Source: Prosthecochloris sp. (GTDB lineage: Bacteria; Bacteroidota; Chlorobiia; Chlorobiales; Chlorobiaceae). Taken from it: DNA of 64,000 bases. Under the pieces are notes generated by a model. It had not been told where the DNA came from and made no database searches. It worked only from the letters and a program-made list of their open reading frames with translations. Shown piece by piece: positions 34,083 through 42,408 of the stretch. Positions within the stretch are counted from its first letter, which is position 1, and each line of letters begins with the position of its first letter. Where the stretch lies: assembly GCA_004028745.1 (NCBI GenBank), contig RAZP01000035.1, positions 4,568 to 68,567 on the forward strand, read 5' to 3'. A program made the position numbers and the translations under genes.

Positions 34083-34952
34083 TCAGTTGGAAAAGTAGGC
34101 GATCAGGCCGAAGGAGAGAAAAAGAACGGTGGCTAGAAGAATGGTCTGGTCGCTGATTTTTCGCATAAACGCTTCCTTTTTCTCCTTGTACAGACTCGCG
34201 ATGATGATCACCGCCGCATTATTTGCCAGCAGGAAATAGGTGACGTCCGGAAGGATTTTTGTGAAGGTGCAATAAAACAGGAAAGTTCCGGAGATCAGGC
34301 TCGCGACGATAAGTAACTGTTTTGTTTGCGGAAAAGGTAACGTATTGGCGATTGTTTTGAGGCCGCTCAACAGGTCGCCCCTGCGGTCGCGCATGTCCCA
34401 CATCACCTCGATAAAAAACGCACAGACAAACACGTATCCCCAACATATCCATGCCTGGAGCGAAAGCGCTCGGCCTTCGAAAAACAGAGGAAGAAAGACG
34501 AGTGCGGTCGCCCAATCGAGCGGAGGGGTAAGATTTTTTACGATGTAAATGTCTTTCAGCCTACGGGCGCCGTTCAAGCGCCGGGAAAGAAAGACCGGAA
34601 AGCATTTATGGTTGTAGAGAAACCCGATGAAGATAACGATTGCCGTTGTCCAGAAGGCCGGTTGTCCGAATTGAAACGCGATAACGAGGCAAAGGATGGA
34701 GAGCGGGTAGAAGGTCACGTAGGTGATGATCTTCCGGTTCCGGAGGGCGTCCTTCAGGCCTTCGGGATCGTTCGCTGCATCTTCGACTTCATCGGTGAGC
34801 CGGTTGTCCTGGTAGATGGAAAAGGTCAGCAGGAAGACGCATACAAGAGCCCAGCCATTAACCGGGATGTCGAAATAAATCGACCAGCTTGCGGTGCCAA
34901 GCGCAGAAAGGAACGAGAGATGTAGCTTATTTCTGAAGAAGTACTGTGACAC
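34083..34952 (-). CDS. UbiA-superfamily prenyltransferase-like membrane protein
   Basis: A 289-residue protein with about eight hydrophobic helices and both Asp-rich motifs of intramembrane prenyltransferases: NRLTDEVEDAANDPEG (NxxxDxxxD) near residue 50 and DMRDRRGD near residue 185. Start is GTG 34952. UbiA enzymes attach isoprenoid chains to aromatic or lipid acceptors (quinones, chlorophyll, heme) in the inner membrane. Green sulfur bacteria need several; this one lies by an accessory island and upstream of the lipid/polyketide locus, but is transcribed away from it. A role in modifying an aromatic product of that locus is only a suggestion. Confidence 0.8.
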   Translation of the reverse strand: MSQYFFRNKLHLSFLSALGTASWSIYFDIPVNGWALVCVFLLTFSIYQDNRLTDEVEDAANDPEGLKDALRNRKIITYVTFYPLSILCLVIAFQFGQPAFWTTAIVIFIGFLYNHKCFPVFLSRRLNGARRLKDIYIVKNLTPPLDWATALVFLPLFFEGRALSLQAWICWGYVFVCAFFIEVMWDMRDRRGDLLSGLKTIANTLPFPQTKQLLIVASLISGTFLFYCTFTKILPDVTYFLLANNAAVIIIASLYKEKKEAFMRKISDQTILLATVLFLSFGLIAYFSN

Positions 34953-35464
34953 GATACGTGTTTGCTTTCCAGATTAAGGGTGACATCCTGCATACCATGA
35001 GTACTATGTCAAAATAAGAACTTCTTTGCACAAGTTTCCCCTTCTTTCCCGATCAACAATCAAAGCATCAATCCTCTTTGATGTTCGTTACCTTCAAACT
35101 GTTCAGTGTGATAGTAAGCATTTCTTTCGGGTATATGAGTTCAAATCAAGGTTGAGCAGGAAAAAGGTCGGCCCTTTTTGCATGGGTGCATTCTTTTTTG
35201 GCAGTAAAGTCTTCTGAGTAAACAACTAAACTTGATTCTATAAGGTCTAACACCTATTTTGCTTAGATATTTCTGTGAACATTATGGGTTTGTTGAGGCT
35301 ATCTACACAAAAGTGATTTTGTGTAGGCTGCTAATCAAGTTGTGGTTTTTGTGTTACCTGCTCCTGTTTTGAGCTGTGCGAAAAATAAACGCAAATAATT
35401 GTGGCGTATTGAAGTGTAGCGTGGTTTATTTAACGGTTTTGCTAACCACAAAAACAATTTCCGT
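34953..35464. other. Intergenic region, no gene seen
   Basis: This 512-base divergent spacer lies between the prenyltransferase and the outer-membrane barrel gene. It contains a short interrupted inverted match (GTTGTGGTTTTTGTG near 35338 and CACAAAAACAATT near 35448). No RNA gene or ORF with support was found; promoters for both neighbours must lie here. Confidence 0.45.
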
Positions 35465-36994
35465 ATGACTAATCCTGCGAGAATTTCGGTATTACTGCTT
35501 CTGGCAGCGCTTGTGTCCGTGGCGGTTCCAATCAAGTCTGTTTTCTCTTCTGAAAGTTCAACGGCTCCGAACGGTTATCTCAATGCCATATACGAGGAAT
35601 GGAAGGTTTCGGAGCATGAGAATATGGGGGTAGTCGGGCTTGGGGTACACCACTATTTCGGTGACTATTTTTCTTTAGGTGTAGGTTCATGGATGGCCGT
35701 CAAGGGGGAGCGCGGTGGATTTATTACACTTGGCATCGACGGCAACCTGCGCTTGCCCATTGCTGAAAGGATTGCACTTGAATCAGGCATATTCATCGGT
35801 GCAGGCGGAGGAAGAGGTGGGTATACTCTGAGCGGAGGAGGTCTGATGCTTCGACCTTACGCCCAGCTGAGCTATGATATTGCTTCTTGGGGCAGGCTTT
35901 CGGCAGGGGTGAGCCACGTTACGTTTCCCAATGGCGGGACGATTGAATCAACCCAGCCATACGTCAGCCTTTCCTTGCCGTTTTATATGGACATGGAAGA
36001 CGGCTGGACAGAGAGTACGTCCAGGCAGTTCGAAAAACGGAAAAACGAGGCACGATCAAACTCTCTGGCAGTCATAGTCAGGGATTTATATCCAGTTTCA
36101 AGTGCAAGAACACTTGGCGGTGCAGTTCAGGGAGATCTTACCCTGCTTGGGATTGAGTGGCGTTCATACTTTAGCGATATCTGGTATGCCAGGCTTGAAA
36201 CCGAAGGTGCAGCAGGTGGAAACAGCCAGGGATATATGCAGATTCTTGTGGGAGGCGGTTTGCAGGTGCCTATAGTGAAGAACCTCTTTGCCAGTGCTGA
36301 TGTTTCTGTTGGCGGCGGTGGAGGTGGAAATGTCGATACCGGTGGAGGTCTTCTGCTGGATGCTTCTGCAGGCATGCAGTATTATCTGACGCCTAATCTT
36401 TTTGCCGGTCTTTCAGGGGCGTATATTGCAGCACCGGACGGGACATTCGAGGCGAGCAGTCTTGCTTTGAAGCTTGGGTATCAATCCGGTCGGCCTTCCA
36501 GTCAGGGGGACAGCCGTGTCGCTCAATCTTCTGAACAGCCTTCGAATATGAGGGTGCGCGTGGTCAATCAAACCTATTATAAAGCGTCCGATCTCTGGCG
36601 CACGCATCGCGCTGACCGAAATGTGGAGAATATCGGGATTCAGGTAGACGGTTTTCTCGACCGGAACTGGTATTTGACTGGCCAGGGGCTTGCTGCTTAT
36701 GGTGGAGATGCCGGAGCATATATGACAGGGCTTGTCGGCTTGGGTATCAGGAAAAACATCGTTGGCGGTGTCTTTGTGAATACGGAGGGGCTTGTCGGTG
36801 CGGCCGGTGGCGGCGGACTCGCAACCGGGGCTGGCCTGGTCTGGCAGGGAAATGTCGGGCTCGGCTATGATCTTCATCCCTCTTTGTCAGCTCTGGCCAC
36901 AGTTGGGCGAATAGATGCATTTAACGGAAACTTCAAGGCTGATGTCTTAGGGCTTTCTCTGGCTTATAATTTCAACAGCTATCTGTTGCATTAG
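35465..36994 (+). CDS. Outer membrane beta-barrel protein, glycine-rich
   Basis: A 509-residue protein with signal peptide (ISVLLLLAALVSVAVPIKSVFS). The remainder is alternating beta-strand sequence in two related halves, each with Gly-rich turns (GAGGGRGGYTLSGGGLMLRPYAQLSY; VGGGGGGNVDTGGGLLLDASAGMQYYL; GAAGGGGLATGAGLVWQGNVGLGYDL). It ends LGLSLAYNFNSYLLH. The repeat of the 'G.GGG....GGGL.....' unit three times suggests internal duplication. I do not recognise a named family; an outer-membrane barrel is the best reading. It lies just upstream of the glycosyltransferase/phosphopantetheinyl transferase block. Confidence 0.72.
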   Translation: MTNPARISVLLLLAALVSVAVPIKSVFSSESSTAPNGYLNAIYEEWKVSEHENMGVVGLGVHHYFGDYFSLGVGSWMAVKGERGGFITLGIDGNLRLPIAERIALESGIFIGAGGGRGGYTLSGGGLMLRPYAQLSYDIASWGRLSAGVSHVTFPNGGTIESTQPYVSLSLPFYMDMEDGWTESTSRQFEKRKNEARSNSLAVIVRDLYPVSSARTLGGAVQGDLTLLGIEWRSYFSDIWYARLETEGAAGGNSQGYMQILVGGGLQVPIVKNLFASADVSVGGGGGGNVDTGGGLLLDASAGMQYYLTPNLFAGLSGAYIAAPDGTFEASSLALKLGYQSGRPSSQGDSRVAQSSEQPSNMRVRVVNQTYYKASDLWRTHRADRNVENIGIQVDGFLDRNWYLTGQGLAAYGGDAGAYMTGLVGLGIRKNIVGGVFVNTEGLVGAAGGGGLATGAGLVWQGNVGLGYDLHPSLSALATVGRIDAFNGNFKADVLGLSLAYNFNSYLLH

Positions 36995-37060
36995 AAGTTT
37001 TGATCAGATGTATTGATTATTACCGGATAGGGGTGAATTCTTAAATATAAAGGGAGAGAG

Positions 37061-37440
37061 GTGAATCGTCGTGATGTTGGCGTTGATATCGTCGATATCA
37101 GGCGGATCAGGAAGTCGTATGAACAGTACGGCGAGGAATTTCTGCAGCGGGTGTTGACGGAAAACGAGATCAGTTACTGCAGGAAAAAGAAGGATATGAT
37201 GCCGGGGGTCGCCGTCCGTTTCGCTGCCAAGGAATCGCTTTCCAAAGCTCTTGGCAGCGGTATCGGCAAGTGTTTCGGGTGGCAATAGTGTCGAAATACT
37301 CAATGAACCCAATGGTAAGCTGGTCGTCAAGGTCCGTGACGATGCATGCGGGATCGACGCGAGGCTTCGGTAAGGGTTTCCCTTTCTCATAATCGTCAGT
37401 ATGGTGTGGTAATGGTCATGATTGTTGGCTTTTTTCTCTT
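37061..37440 (+). pseudogene. Broken 4'-phosphopantetheinyl transferase gene, copy 1
   Basis: From GTG 37061 the frame encodes 75 residues very like the intact copy at 39030 (RRDVGVDIVDIRRIRKSYEQYG; KKDMMPGVAVRFAAKESLSKALGSGIG). One extra base after GGGTGGCAA (about 37286) then gives a stop. Moving frame recovers SVEILNEPNGKLVVKVRDD, and a second shift near 37372 recovers VRVSLSHNRQYGVVMV, matching ISLSHSGDYAVAFVL. It is the decayed half of a tandem duplication. Confidence 0.88.
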
Positions 37441-37486
37441 TTCTATAATCTGGTGAAGCGTGGGTGAAATTGATGGGGGCTGAAAT

Positions 37487-38881
37487 TTGAAACGTACATA
37501 TCGAATTTTATTTCTCAGTCAGCCGGCTACCGGGCATTTGAATCCGCTGCTTACCATTGCTTTACAAATGCGTTCGGAAGGGCATGACGTCAGGTTTCTT
37601 ATTCCTGGGAGGGAGTTGCCTTTCAGAATGCTTGAACAACTGGCTGGGAAGTTTCAGATGTTACGGTCTTCGATGGCTGTTCCTGTTTCTGTTGCCAGCT
37701 ATGGTATCCCGGTGGAACTGCTGCCTGTTCCATTGACGGTCAGTCTTCGCAGTATTATTCTGCCCTACATTACCGGTTATTCTGAAACCCTTTTTGCAAT
37801 GGATCTCATGAATAGAGGGGTGGGGGCATACACCCGTTTTCTTCTCGATTATCTTGCCCGCCATCATTTCGATGTGATCGTCAGTGATTTTACTCTGACT
37901 GCAAGTCATGTGGCAGCAGAAAAAACAGGGATTCCTTGTGCGGTTGTCTTTCAGGCAGGCTTGCCGTTCAGGGGTAAGGGGATCCCCCCTTTTGCCAGTG
38001 GTTTGCCTATTGGTGAGACTGCGTCGAAAGAATATGAGCGTTGTGTGAACATTGAAAAAAGATTTTTGAGCCGTCTGGATCGACGGCTTGCCCCTGTGAG
38101 GCAACAATGGGGGTTGCCGGTTTTTCCAGAAGGGTTTTTAAGAGTTCCTTATTCTCATTGGCTGAATCTCGCGCTGACGTCTTCTGCTATTGAGGCGCCA
38201 CGTAGTACTGTGACGGATTCGACATTTTTTGTCGGTCCATGTTTTCATAATCGAATCGATCTTGATCATGATTTCCCCCTCGATCGGCTTCAGAAGAACA
38301 AGTATAGAATTTATGTGTCCTTAGGCTCGGTCTTCAACAACAAGCCGGAGGTTTTTCGTGCCATTATCCGTGCGTTGGATCACCCTGAATACCAAGTGAT
38401 TGTCAGTGCCGTTAGCGCATATCAGACATTGATGAACGATGCATTGCCTGATAATGTACTCTTGTTTCCCTGGGTGTCTCAGGGATCCTTGTTACCTGAA
38501 GTCGACCTTGTTATCGCTCATGGCGGGAATAACACTACCAACGAGACGCTTGCAGCCGGAAAACCTCTGATCGTTATTCCGATTGGTGGAGAGAATGGTG
38601 ATAATGCAAGACGTGTTGAATATCTGGGTGTAGGATTGCGCATCGGCCTGAGTTCATTGACGACAGAGCGTGTTGAAAAAAAAGTTAGGCGGATCAGGAC
38701 TGATCCAAGGTTTGCTGAACGGGCACGGGAAATCAAAAGTGAGGTGGATAAAACGGATGGCCCGGTTGTGGCATCAAGACTCATTCAGCTGCTAGCCAGG
38801 ACAAAAGTCCCTGTCAAACGTTCTGTTGGTGCCCCTCTTACGATGACCAGCGAGGATTTTCACTTTTTTTTAAAAAAATGA
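37487..38881 (+). CDS. GT1-family glycosyltransferase (MGT/CrtX-like), intact copy
   Basis: A 464-residue GT-B glycosyltransferase. The N-terminal acceptor domain starts RILFLSQPATGHLNPLLTIALQMRSEGHDVRFLIPG. The C-terminal sugar-nucleotide domain has YVSLGSVFNNKPEVFRAII, LFPWVSQGSLLPEVDLVIAHGGNNTTNETLAAGKPLIVIPIGGENGDNARRVEYLGVGLRI, the GT1 donor signature. Family members glycosylate carotenoids, macrolides, sterols or phenolics. Start is TTG 37487 after a GGGGG run. A second copy at 39662-40542 is destroyed. The neighbourhood (PPTase, FAS/PKS operon) suggests the acceptor may be the product of that operon. Confidence 0.9.
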   Translation: MKRTYRILFLSQPATGHLNPLLTIALQMRSEGHDVRFLIPGRELPFRMLEQLAGKFQMLRSSMAVPVSVASYGIPVELLPVPLTVSLRSIILPYITGYSETLFAMDLMNRGVGAYTRFLLDYLARHHFDVIVSDFTLTASHVAAEKTGIPCAVVFQAGLPFRGKGIPPFASGLPIGETASKEYERCVNIEKRFLSRLDRRLAPVRQQWGLPVFPEGFLRVPYSHWLNLALTSSAIEAPRSTVTDSTFFVGPCFHNRIDLDHDFPLDRLQKNKYRIYVSLGSVFNNKPEVFRAIIRALDHPEYQVIVSAVSAYQTLMNDALPDNVLLFPWVSQGSLLPEVDLVIAHGGNNTTNETLAAGKPLIVIPIGGENGDNARRVEYLGVGLRIGLSSLTTERVEKKVRRIRTDPRFAERAREIKSEVDKTDGPVVASRLIQLLARTKVPVKRSVGAPLTMTSEDFHFFLKK

Positions 38882-39029
38882 GATCACAGAGGATGCATGA
38901 TGGCGGCCATGTGAATTTTGTTTTATAAGGTTTTTAACTGCTCTTCTGCCTTGCATTTCTTTGAATTTTCTTTATTCCTGATAGCTGCGAAAAGCTCAAG
39001 AATGTGTATTCTTGAAAAAAAGGTGCATG

Positions 39030-39398
39030 ATGTATCGTCGGGAGATCGGGGTTGACATTGTCGATATCAGGCGTATCAGGAAATCATATGAATGTTACGG
39101 TGAGCGTTTTTTGCACCGGGTACTGACAGAGCGGGAAATCGGCTACTGTAAACAAAAAAAGGATATGATGCCGAGCGTTGCGGCACGGTTTGCCGCCAAG
39201 GAGGCAGTGTCGAAAGCGATTGGCAGTGGCATTTCGAGAGGGTTTTCCTGGAAAAGTGTTGAAGTTGTCAACGACGATCATGGCAGGCCTTCATTAAGGG
39301 TCCTCGATAAAGCGCTTGGCATATCAGATAACGATCTCAGAATATCGCTTTCGCACAGTGGCGATTATGCCGTGGCGTTCGTGCTGCTTGATCTATGA
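39030..39398 (+). CDS. 4'-phosphopantetheinyl transferase, AcpS type
   Basis: A 122-residue protein with the AcpS motifs: GVDIVDIRRIRKSY (Asp for magnesium), RFAAKEAVSKAIGSGI (F.AKEA..KA) and ISLSHSGDYAVAFVLL. It transfers the 4'-phosphopantetheine arm of CoA to an acyl carrier protein Ser. ATG 39030 aligns with the start of the broken paralogue; ATG 39027 is directly before it. The nearby ACP at 42112 is an obvious client. Whether the genome holds another acpS for housekeeping ACP cannot be seen here; the motif set is standard. Confidence 0.9.
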   Translation: MYRREIGVDIVDIRRIRKSYECYGERFLHRVLTEREIGYCKQKKDMMPSVAARFAAKEAVSKAIGSGISRGFSWKSVEVVNDDHGRPSLRVLDKALGISDNDLRISLSHSGDYAVAFVLLDL

Positions 39399-39459
39399 CT
39401 TACCGGGCATGGAAATGGTTTCTGAAAACTATCATCTTAAACGGTAAAGGAGGTAAAGT

Positions 39460-39654
39460 ATGGAGTGCATGAAGGCCGTAACCATTCAGTGCCCGTATTG
39501 CGGTGTGTTGAATGAGGAACTCATCGACTGCTCGGTTGAACCCCCTGAAGAGTATGTCGAGGATTGCGAGGTTTGTTGCAGTCCCATGCTGATCAGGATA
39601 CTGTCCGTAGACGGGGATGTTCCTATTGTTGAGGCACACCGCGAGAACGAGTAG
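39460..39654 (+). CDS. CPXCG-motif cysteine-rich protein
   Basis: A 64-residue protein with [41 protein letters not shown], the signature of the CPXCG cysteine-rich family: CxxC followed by EDCxVCC, probably one zinc site. Function unknown. The ribosome site AAAGGAGGT ends six bases before ATG. It lies between the intact PPTase and the destroyed glycosyltransferase, a position that holds nothing in the other copy of the duplicated block. Confidence 0.88.
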   Translation: MECMKAVTIQCPYCGVLNEELIDCSVEPPEEYVEDCEVCCSPMLIRILSVDGDVPIVEAHRENE

Positions 39655-39661
39655 GGGAGGA

Positions 39662-40542
39662 ATGAATCGCAAATACCGCATCTTGTTTCTGAGCCAGCCA
39701 TCGACAGGACATGTAAACACTCTGCTTACAATGGCTCTGCAAATGCGGGCTGAAGGGCATTATGTCCATTTTTTATTGCCCGGATCCAGGTTGCCGTTCA
39801 GAATGATTCAGCTTGTAGCTGATCGATTCCGAATGTTGCAGGCTGCAACGGTAGTTTCTCATTTCCTTGCCAGTTATAAAGGCACCTCGATTTACTTATT
39901 CCGCGCTTCAATTGCTTCGTTGAGCGATGCTCGAAATCCTCATGTACTCCGTGTACACTCCAGTTTCTGCGCTCCGTTCGCCTTGCACTTGAACCTCTCA
40001 TGACAATAAATAGAGGTGCCCATAATCTTCCTTTCGATATAATGACTGTGCCAATGACCGTGGGTTTGAAAAGCATTTTGCTTTCTTATGCGACCGGATA
40101 TAGAGGGACCCGCTATGCTTTCGACCTGATGAGTAAAGGCACGGGTTACTATACTCGCCGGATACTCAATTATCTTGACCAAAACGAATTTGACGTTTTG
40201 GTCAGTGATTTTGCTTTGCCGGCAAGTCACATTGCAGCAGAGATAACGGGAATTCCGTGTGCGATTGTTTTTCACTGTGGGCTACCCTTTAAAGGGGATG
40301 GGATTCCTCCTTTTGAAAGCGGTTTGTCTATTGGCGATCCTTCTTCTACGCTGTATGAAGAGTGTTTTCGGGTTGAAAAGCGGTTTGGCAGGTTGGACAA
40401 AACGGATGGTGCTAAAACGGCTTCGAAGTTCATTCAACGCCTTGCTGAAACGAAAAAGCCGCTGAAACGGCCATCTTCGATTCCTTTAACCATTACTGTG
40501 GATGATTGCGCCTCTTTGGGTGCAATCAGGGGTGTTGCATGA
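39662..40542 (+). pseudogene. Glycosyltransferase copy 2, broken by MITE insertion and deletion
   Basis: ATG 39662 follows GGGGAGG. The first 72 codons (NRKYRILFLSQPSTGHVNTLL... FLASY) match the intact gene at 37487. A 142-bp MITE then interrupts it at 39880-40021. Removing the element and one copy of the ATAA duplication restores the frame ASYNLPFDIMTVPMTVGLKSI, matching ASYGIPVELLPVPLTVSLRSI. Further on, RVEKRFGRLDKTDGAKTASKFIQRLAETKKPLKR jumps from residue 198 to 421 of the intact protein, so about 670 bases including the whole donor-sugar domain are deleted, probably at short GTTGGA/CTGGAT-like repeats. Confidence 0.92.
39880..40021. repeat. MITE-like element, copy 4 (142 bp), inside a glycosyltransferase gene
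   Basis: Ends AGGCACCTCGATTTACTTAT and its partner GACAATAAATAGAGGTGCCC. Exact 4-bp direct repeats ATAA flank it (39876-39879 and 40022-40025). The interior is copy 1 in reverse orientation (ACACTCCAGTTTCTGCGCTC). Excising it in silico restores the host reading frame, which proves the boundaries. Confidence 0.93.
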
Positions 40543-40934
40543 TATAGCCTGCCATCTCATACATATAAAGCTTCAAAATGAATGTATATTACCCTTCAAA
40601 ATCAACAGGAAGTACCGAGTAACCTCTATTCAGCCAAAAGTATTCGATGCTCCTACCTTACCGATTTATAAAGGAGACAAGTGCATGGTGCACACGCTAT
40701 AGGTGGAACCATTGGGCAGGCTTTGCCTGTTAGTATGAAGTAAGCGTTATCGGGACCGTGTCTGAAAACTGCATGTTCAGTATGGCAATGCTGTTCCCGA
40801 CACAACTGTGTTGGGGAAAGGCGGCTACTGATGTTGAAGCGGTACGGTTTACGTTGAGTGACCATGGATGATTACTACAGGTGTTATTATTTAGTTTGTT
40901 CTAAAAATCCTGATCAGTTTTTAATGGTTTAAAA
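40543..40934. other. Intergenic region, possibly decayed coding sequence
   Basis: This 392-base gap before the FabZ-like gene has an open but interrupted plus-strand frame around 40690-40870 (for example AATDVEAVRFTLSDHG) that looks protein-like yet matches nothing I can name. The promoter for the operon at 40935 is expected in 40860-40930. Confidence 0.4.
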
Positions 40935-41369
40935 ATGCGCTGGTTGCTTGTCGATAAGATTCTTGAGATGGAGCCGGGAAAAAAAGCAGTGGGCGTACGA
41001 TGCTTTTCCCGTTCGGAGCTGTTTTTTATGGATCACTTTCCGGGTTATCCCATTGTTCCGGGTGTGCTTCAGATTGAAATGATTGCACAGGTAGGCGGCA
41101 AATGCATTATGGCGGCAAATCCGGGATACCTCCCTGTCCTGACATCGGTCAAGAGTGCGCAGTTCCGGCGGGCTATAGAGCCGGGTGACAGAGCTCTTAT
41201 TCATGCCGATGTGACACTGCGTAAATCGTATTCCCTTGCAAACGGGTGGATCGAGGTTAATGGAAAGAAAGTTTCTGCTGCCGAAGTGATGTATGGTCAC
41301 GTTCCAATACCGGCGGAAAAGGCAACGGTTGATCCGAAAGATGGGCTTGGCACAGGAGAAGGCATATGA
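40935..41369 (+). CDS. FabZ-like 3-hydroxyacyl-ACP dehydratase
   Basis: A 144-residue hot-dog protein. DHFPGYPIVPGVLQIEMIAQVGGKCIM contains the catalytic His and Glu of FabZ (HFPGHPVMPGVLIIEAMAQ). LTSVKSAQFRRAIEPGDRALIHADVTLRKS is the second conserved block (K.A.FR..V.PGD.L...). It would remove water from 3-hydroxyacyl-ACP. It is first in an operon where stop and start codons overlap (ATGA at 41366-41369), so it should act on intermediates on the ACP two genes on. Confidence 0.9.
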   Translation: MRWLLVDKILEMEPGKKAVGVRCFSRSELFFMDHFPGYPIVPGVLQIEMIAQVGGKCIMAANPGYLPVLTSVKSAQFRRAIEPGDRALIHADVTLRKSYSLANGWIEVNGKKVSAAEVMYGHVPIPAEKATVDPKDGLGTGEGI

Positions 41370-42115
41370 GTAAAATTCTGTGGAGCAATGTTTTAGTTCC
41401 GGGACCGGATGTTATGGAGCAGTCTTTCTCGAATGAGCATTACGGGAGTTTGCTGACGATTCCAAGGACAAAAGCACTTTCGATCGAGGAGCGAAAAGCT
41501 CCGTTACCCGATCGGAAGGCCTACCGCTCCATGAGCAGAGCCGGTGTATTACTTACCCTTGTTTGCCTCGAAGGAAGGGAGGCAGTGCAGCCTTTTCTCG
41601 ATAAATCGCCATTCGATATCGGGGTTTATTGTGCTATTGAGAACGGTCCGGTAGACCTTGGTTCAACCAGGGCTATGCTTCATGTTTCACGGGAAGATTT
41701 TGCAGAGGAGTACAGGAAGCTGCGTAACCCTAAAATGTTCCTGAAACAGGTAACCAATCTTGCCCCTGCACATATGGGAATATTTCTGGGAATCATGGGG
41801 CCGCTCAATGTTTACAACAGCTCTGCTTACGGGAGCCTTCACGCCCTGGAGCAAGCTGAGATAGACCTTCAGGAAGAGAGGGTAACCGCAGCACTCGTTT
41901 GTAGTGCGTTTAGTTTTGAAGATCCGCTTGTTCTCGAAAGGATTCGCAGGAAAGATCTGAAGGAACGGATTCTTTGTGAAGGAGCGGGGGCATGTCTGCT
42001 TACTGCTGACGGCACGTATTCTGACTGGAATGATTTGGACTATGGTGATACAGAATCATATTACGGCATAAGCCACCAGATTATCATGCAAACACTAACC
42101 AAGGGGGATACATGA
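41366..42115 (+). CDS. Half-length ketosynthase-like protein without catalytic Cys
   Basis: A 249-residue protein similar to the N-terminal half of beta-ketoacyl-ACP synthases. NVYNSSAYGSLHALEQAEIDLQEERVTAALVCSAFSFEDP aligns with VNSACAAGGQAIGIAYRFLQSGRMSRCLVMAVDAG of the neighbouring KS, with Ala/Ser in place of the nucleophilic Cys. ILCEGAGACLLTAD aligns with the KGEAAAALLLE segment. The C-terminal domain with the two catalytic His is absent. By position next to a full KS it recalls the chain-length factor of type II PKS, but such partners are usually full length. It overlaps both neighbours by 4 bp. Confidence 0.75.
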   Translation: MSKILWSNVLVPGPDVMEQSFSNEHYGSLLTIPRTKALSIEERKAPLPDRKAYRSMSRAGVLLTLVCLEGREAVQPFLDKSPFDIGVYCAIENGPVDLGSTRAMLHVSREDFAEEYRKLRNPKMFLKQVTNLAPAHMGIFLGIMGPLNVYNSSAYGSLHALEQAEIDLQEERVTAALVCSAFSFEDPLVLERIRRKDLKERILCEGAGACLLTADGTYSDWNDLDYGDTESYYGISHQIIMQTLTKGDT

Positions 42116-42408
42116 TATCGGAAAAAGAGCTTTTCGATAAAGTCGAAGAGGCTGTTCGTACGGTTCTCAATACGGATGAGGGAGAAATTAAAAAAGAAAG
42201 TATGTTCAAAGCCGATCTTGATGCCGAAAGCATCGATTATCTCGACATAAGCTATGAGATTGAGCAGCGCACGGGCGTGGAACTTGATTTTACCGAGGCA
42301 TTGCAGTATATCACCGACAGGAAAGGCTCTGATATTACCGATATTTCAGTTCAGGATGTCCTTGATTACATGATGTATGCTATCAAGGAAAAAGAAAAAG
42401 AGAAATAA
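42112..42408 (+). CDS. Acyl carrier protein
   Basis: A 98-residue acidic protein. The phosphopantetheine site is DLDAESIDYLDISYEIEQRTG with Ser40, in place of the housekeeping LGADSLD. Helices I and III are recognisable (EKELFDKVEEAVRTVL; VQDVLDYMMYAIKEKEKEK). It carries the growing chain for the surrounding synthase enzymes and needs a PPTase such as the one at 39030. Overlaps of 4 bp upstream and 1 bp downstream show tight coupling. Confidence 0.9.
   Translation: MISEKELFDKVEEAVRTVLNTDEGEIKKESMFKADLDAESIDYLDISYEIEQRTGVELDFTEALQYITDRKGSDITDISVQDVLDYMMYAIKEKEKEK

Noticed and set aside
40650..40880. Small gene or RNA upstream of the FabZ-like gene
   Set aside because: Frames are interrupted and no ribosome site or stable fold was evident; kept only as a possible decayed sequence.
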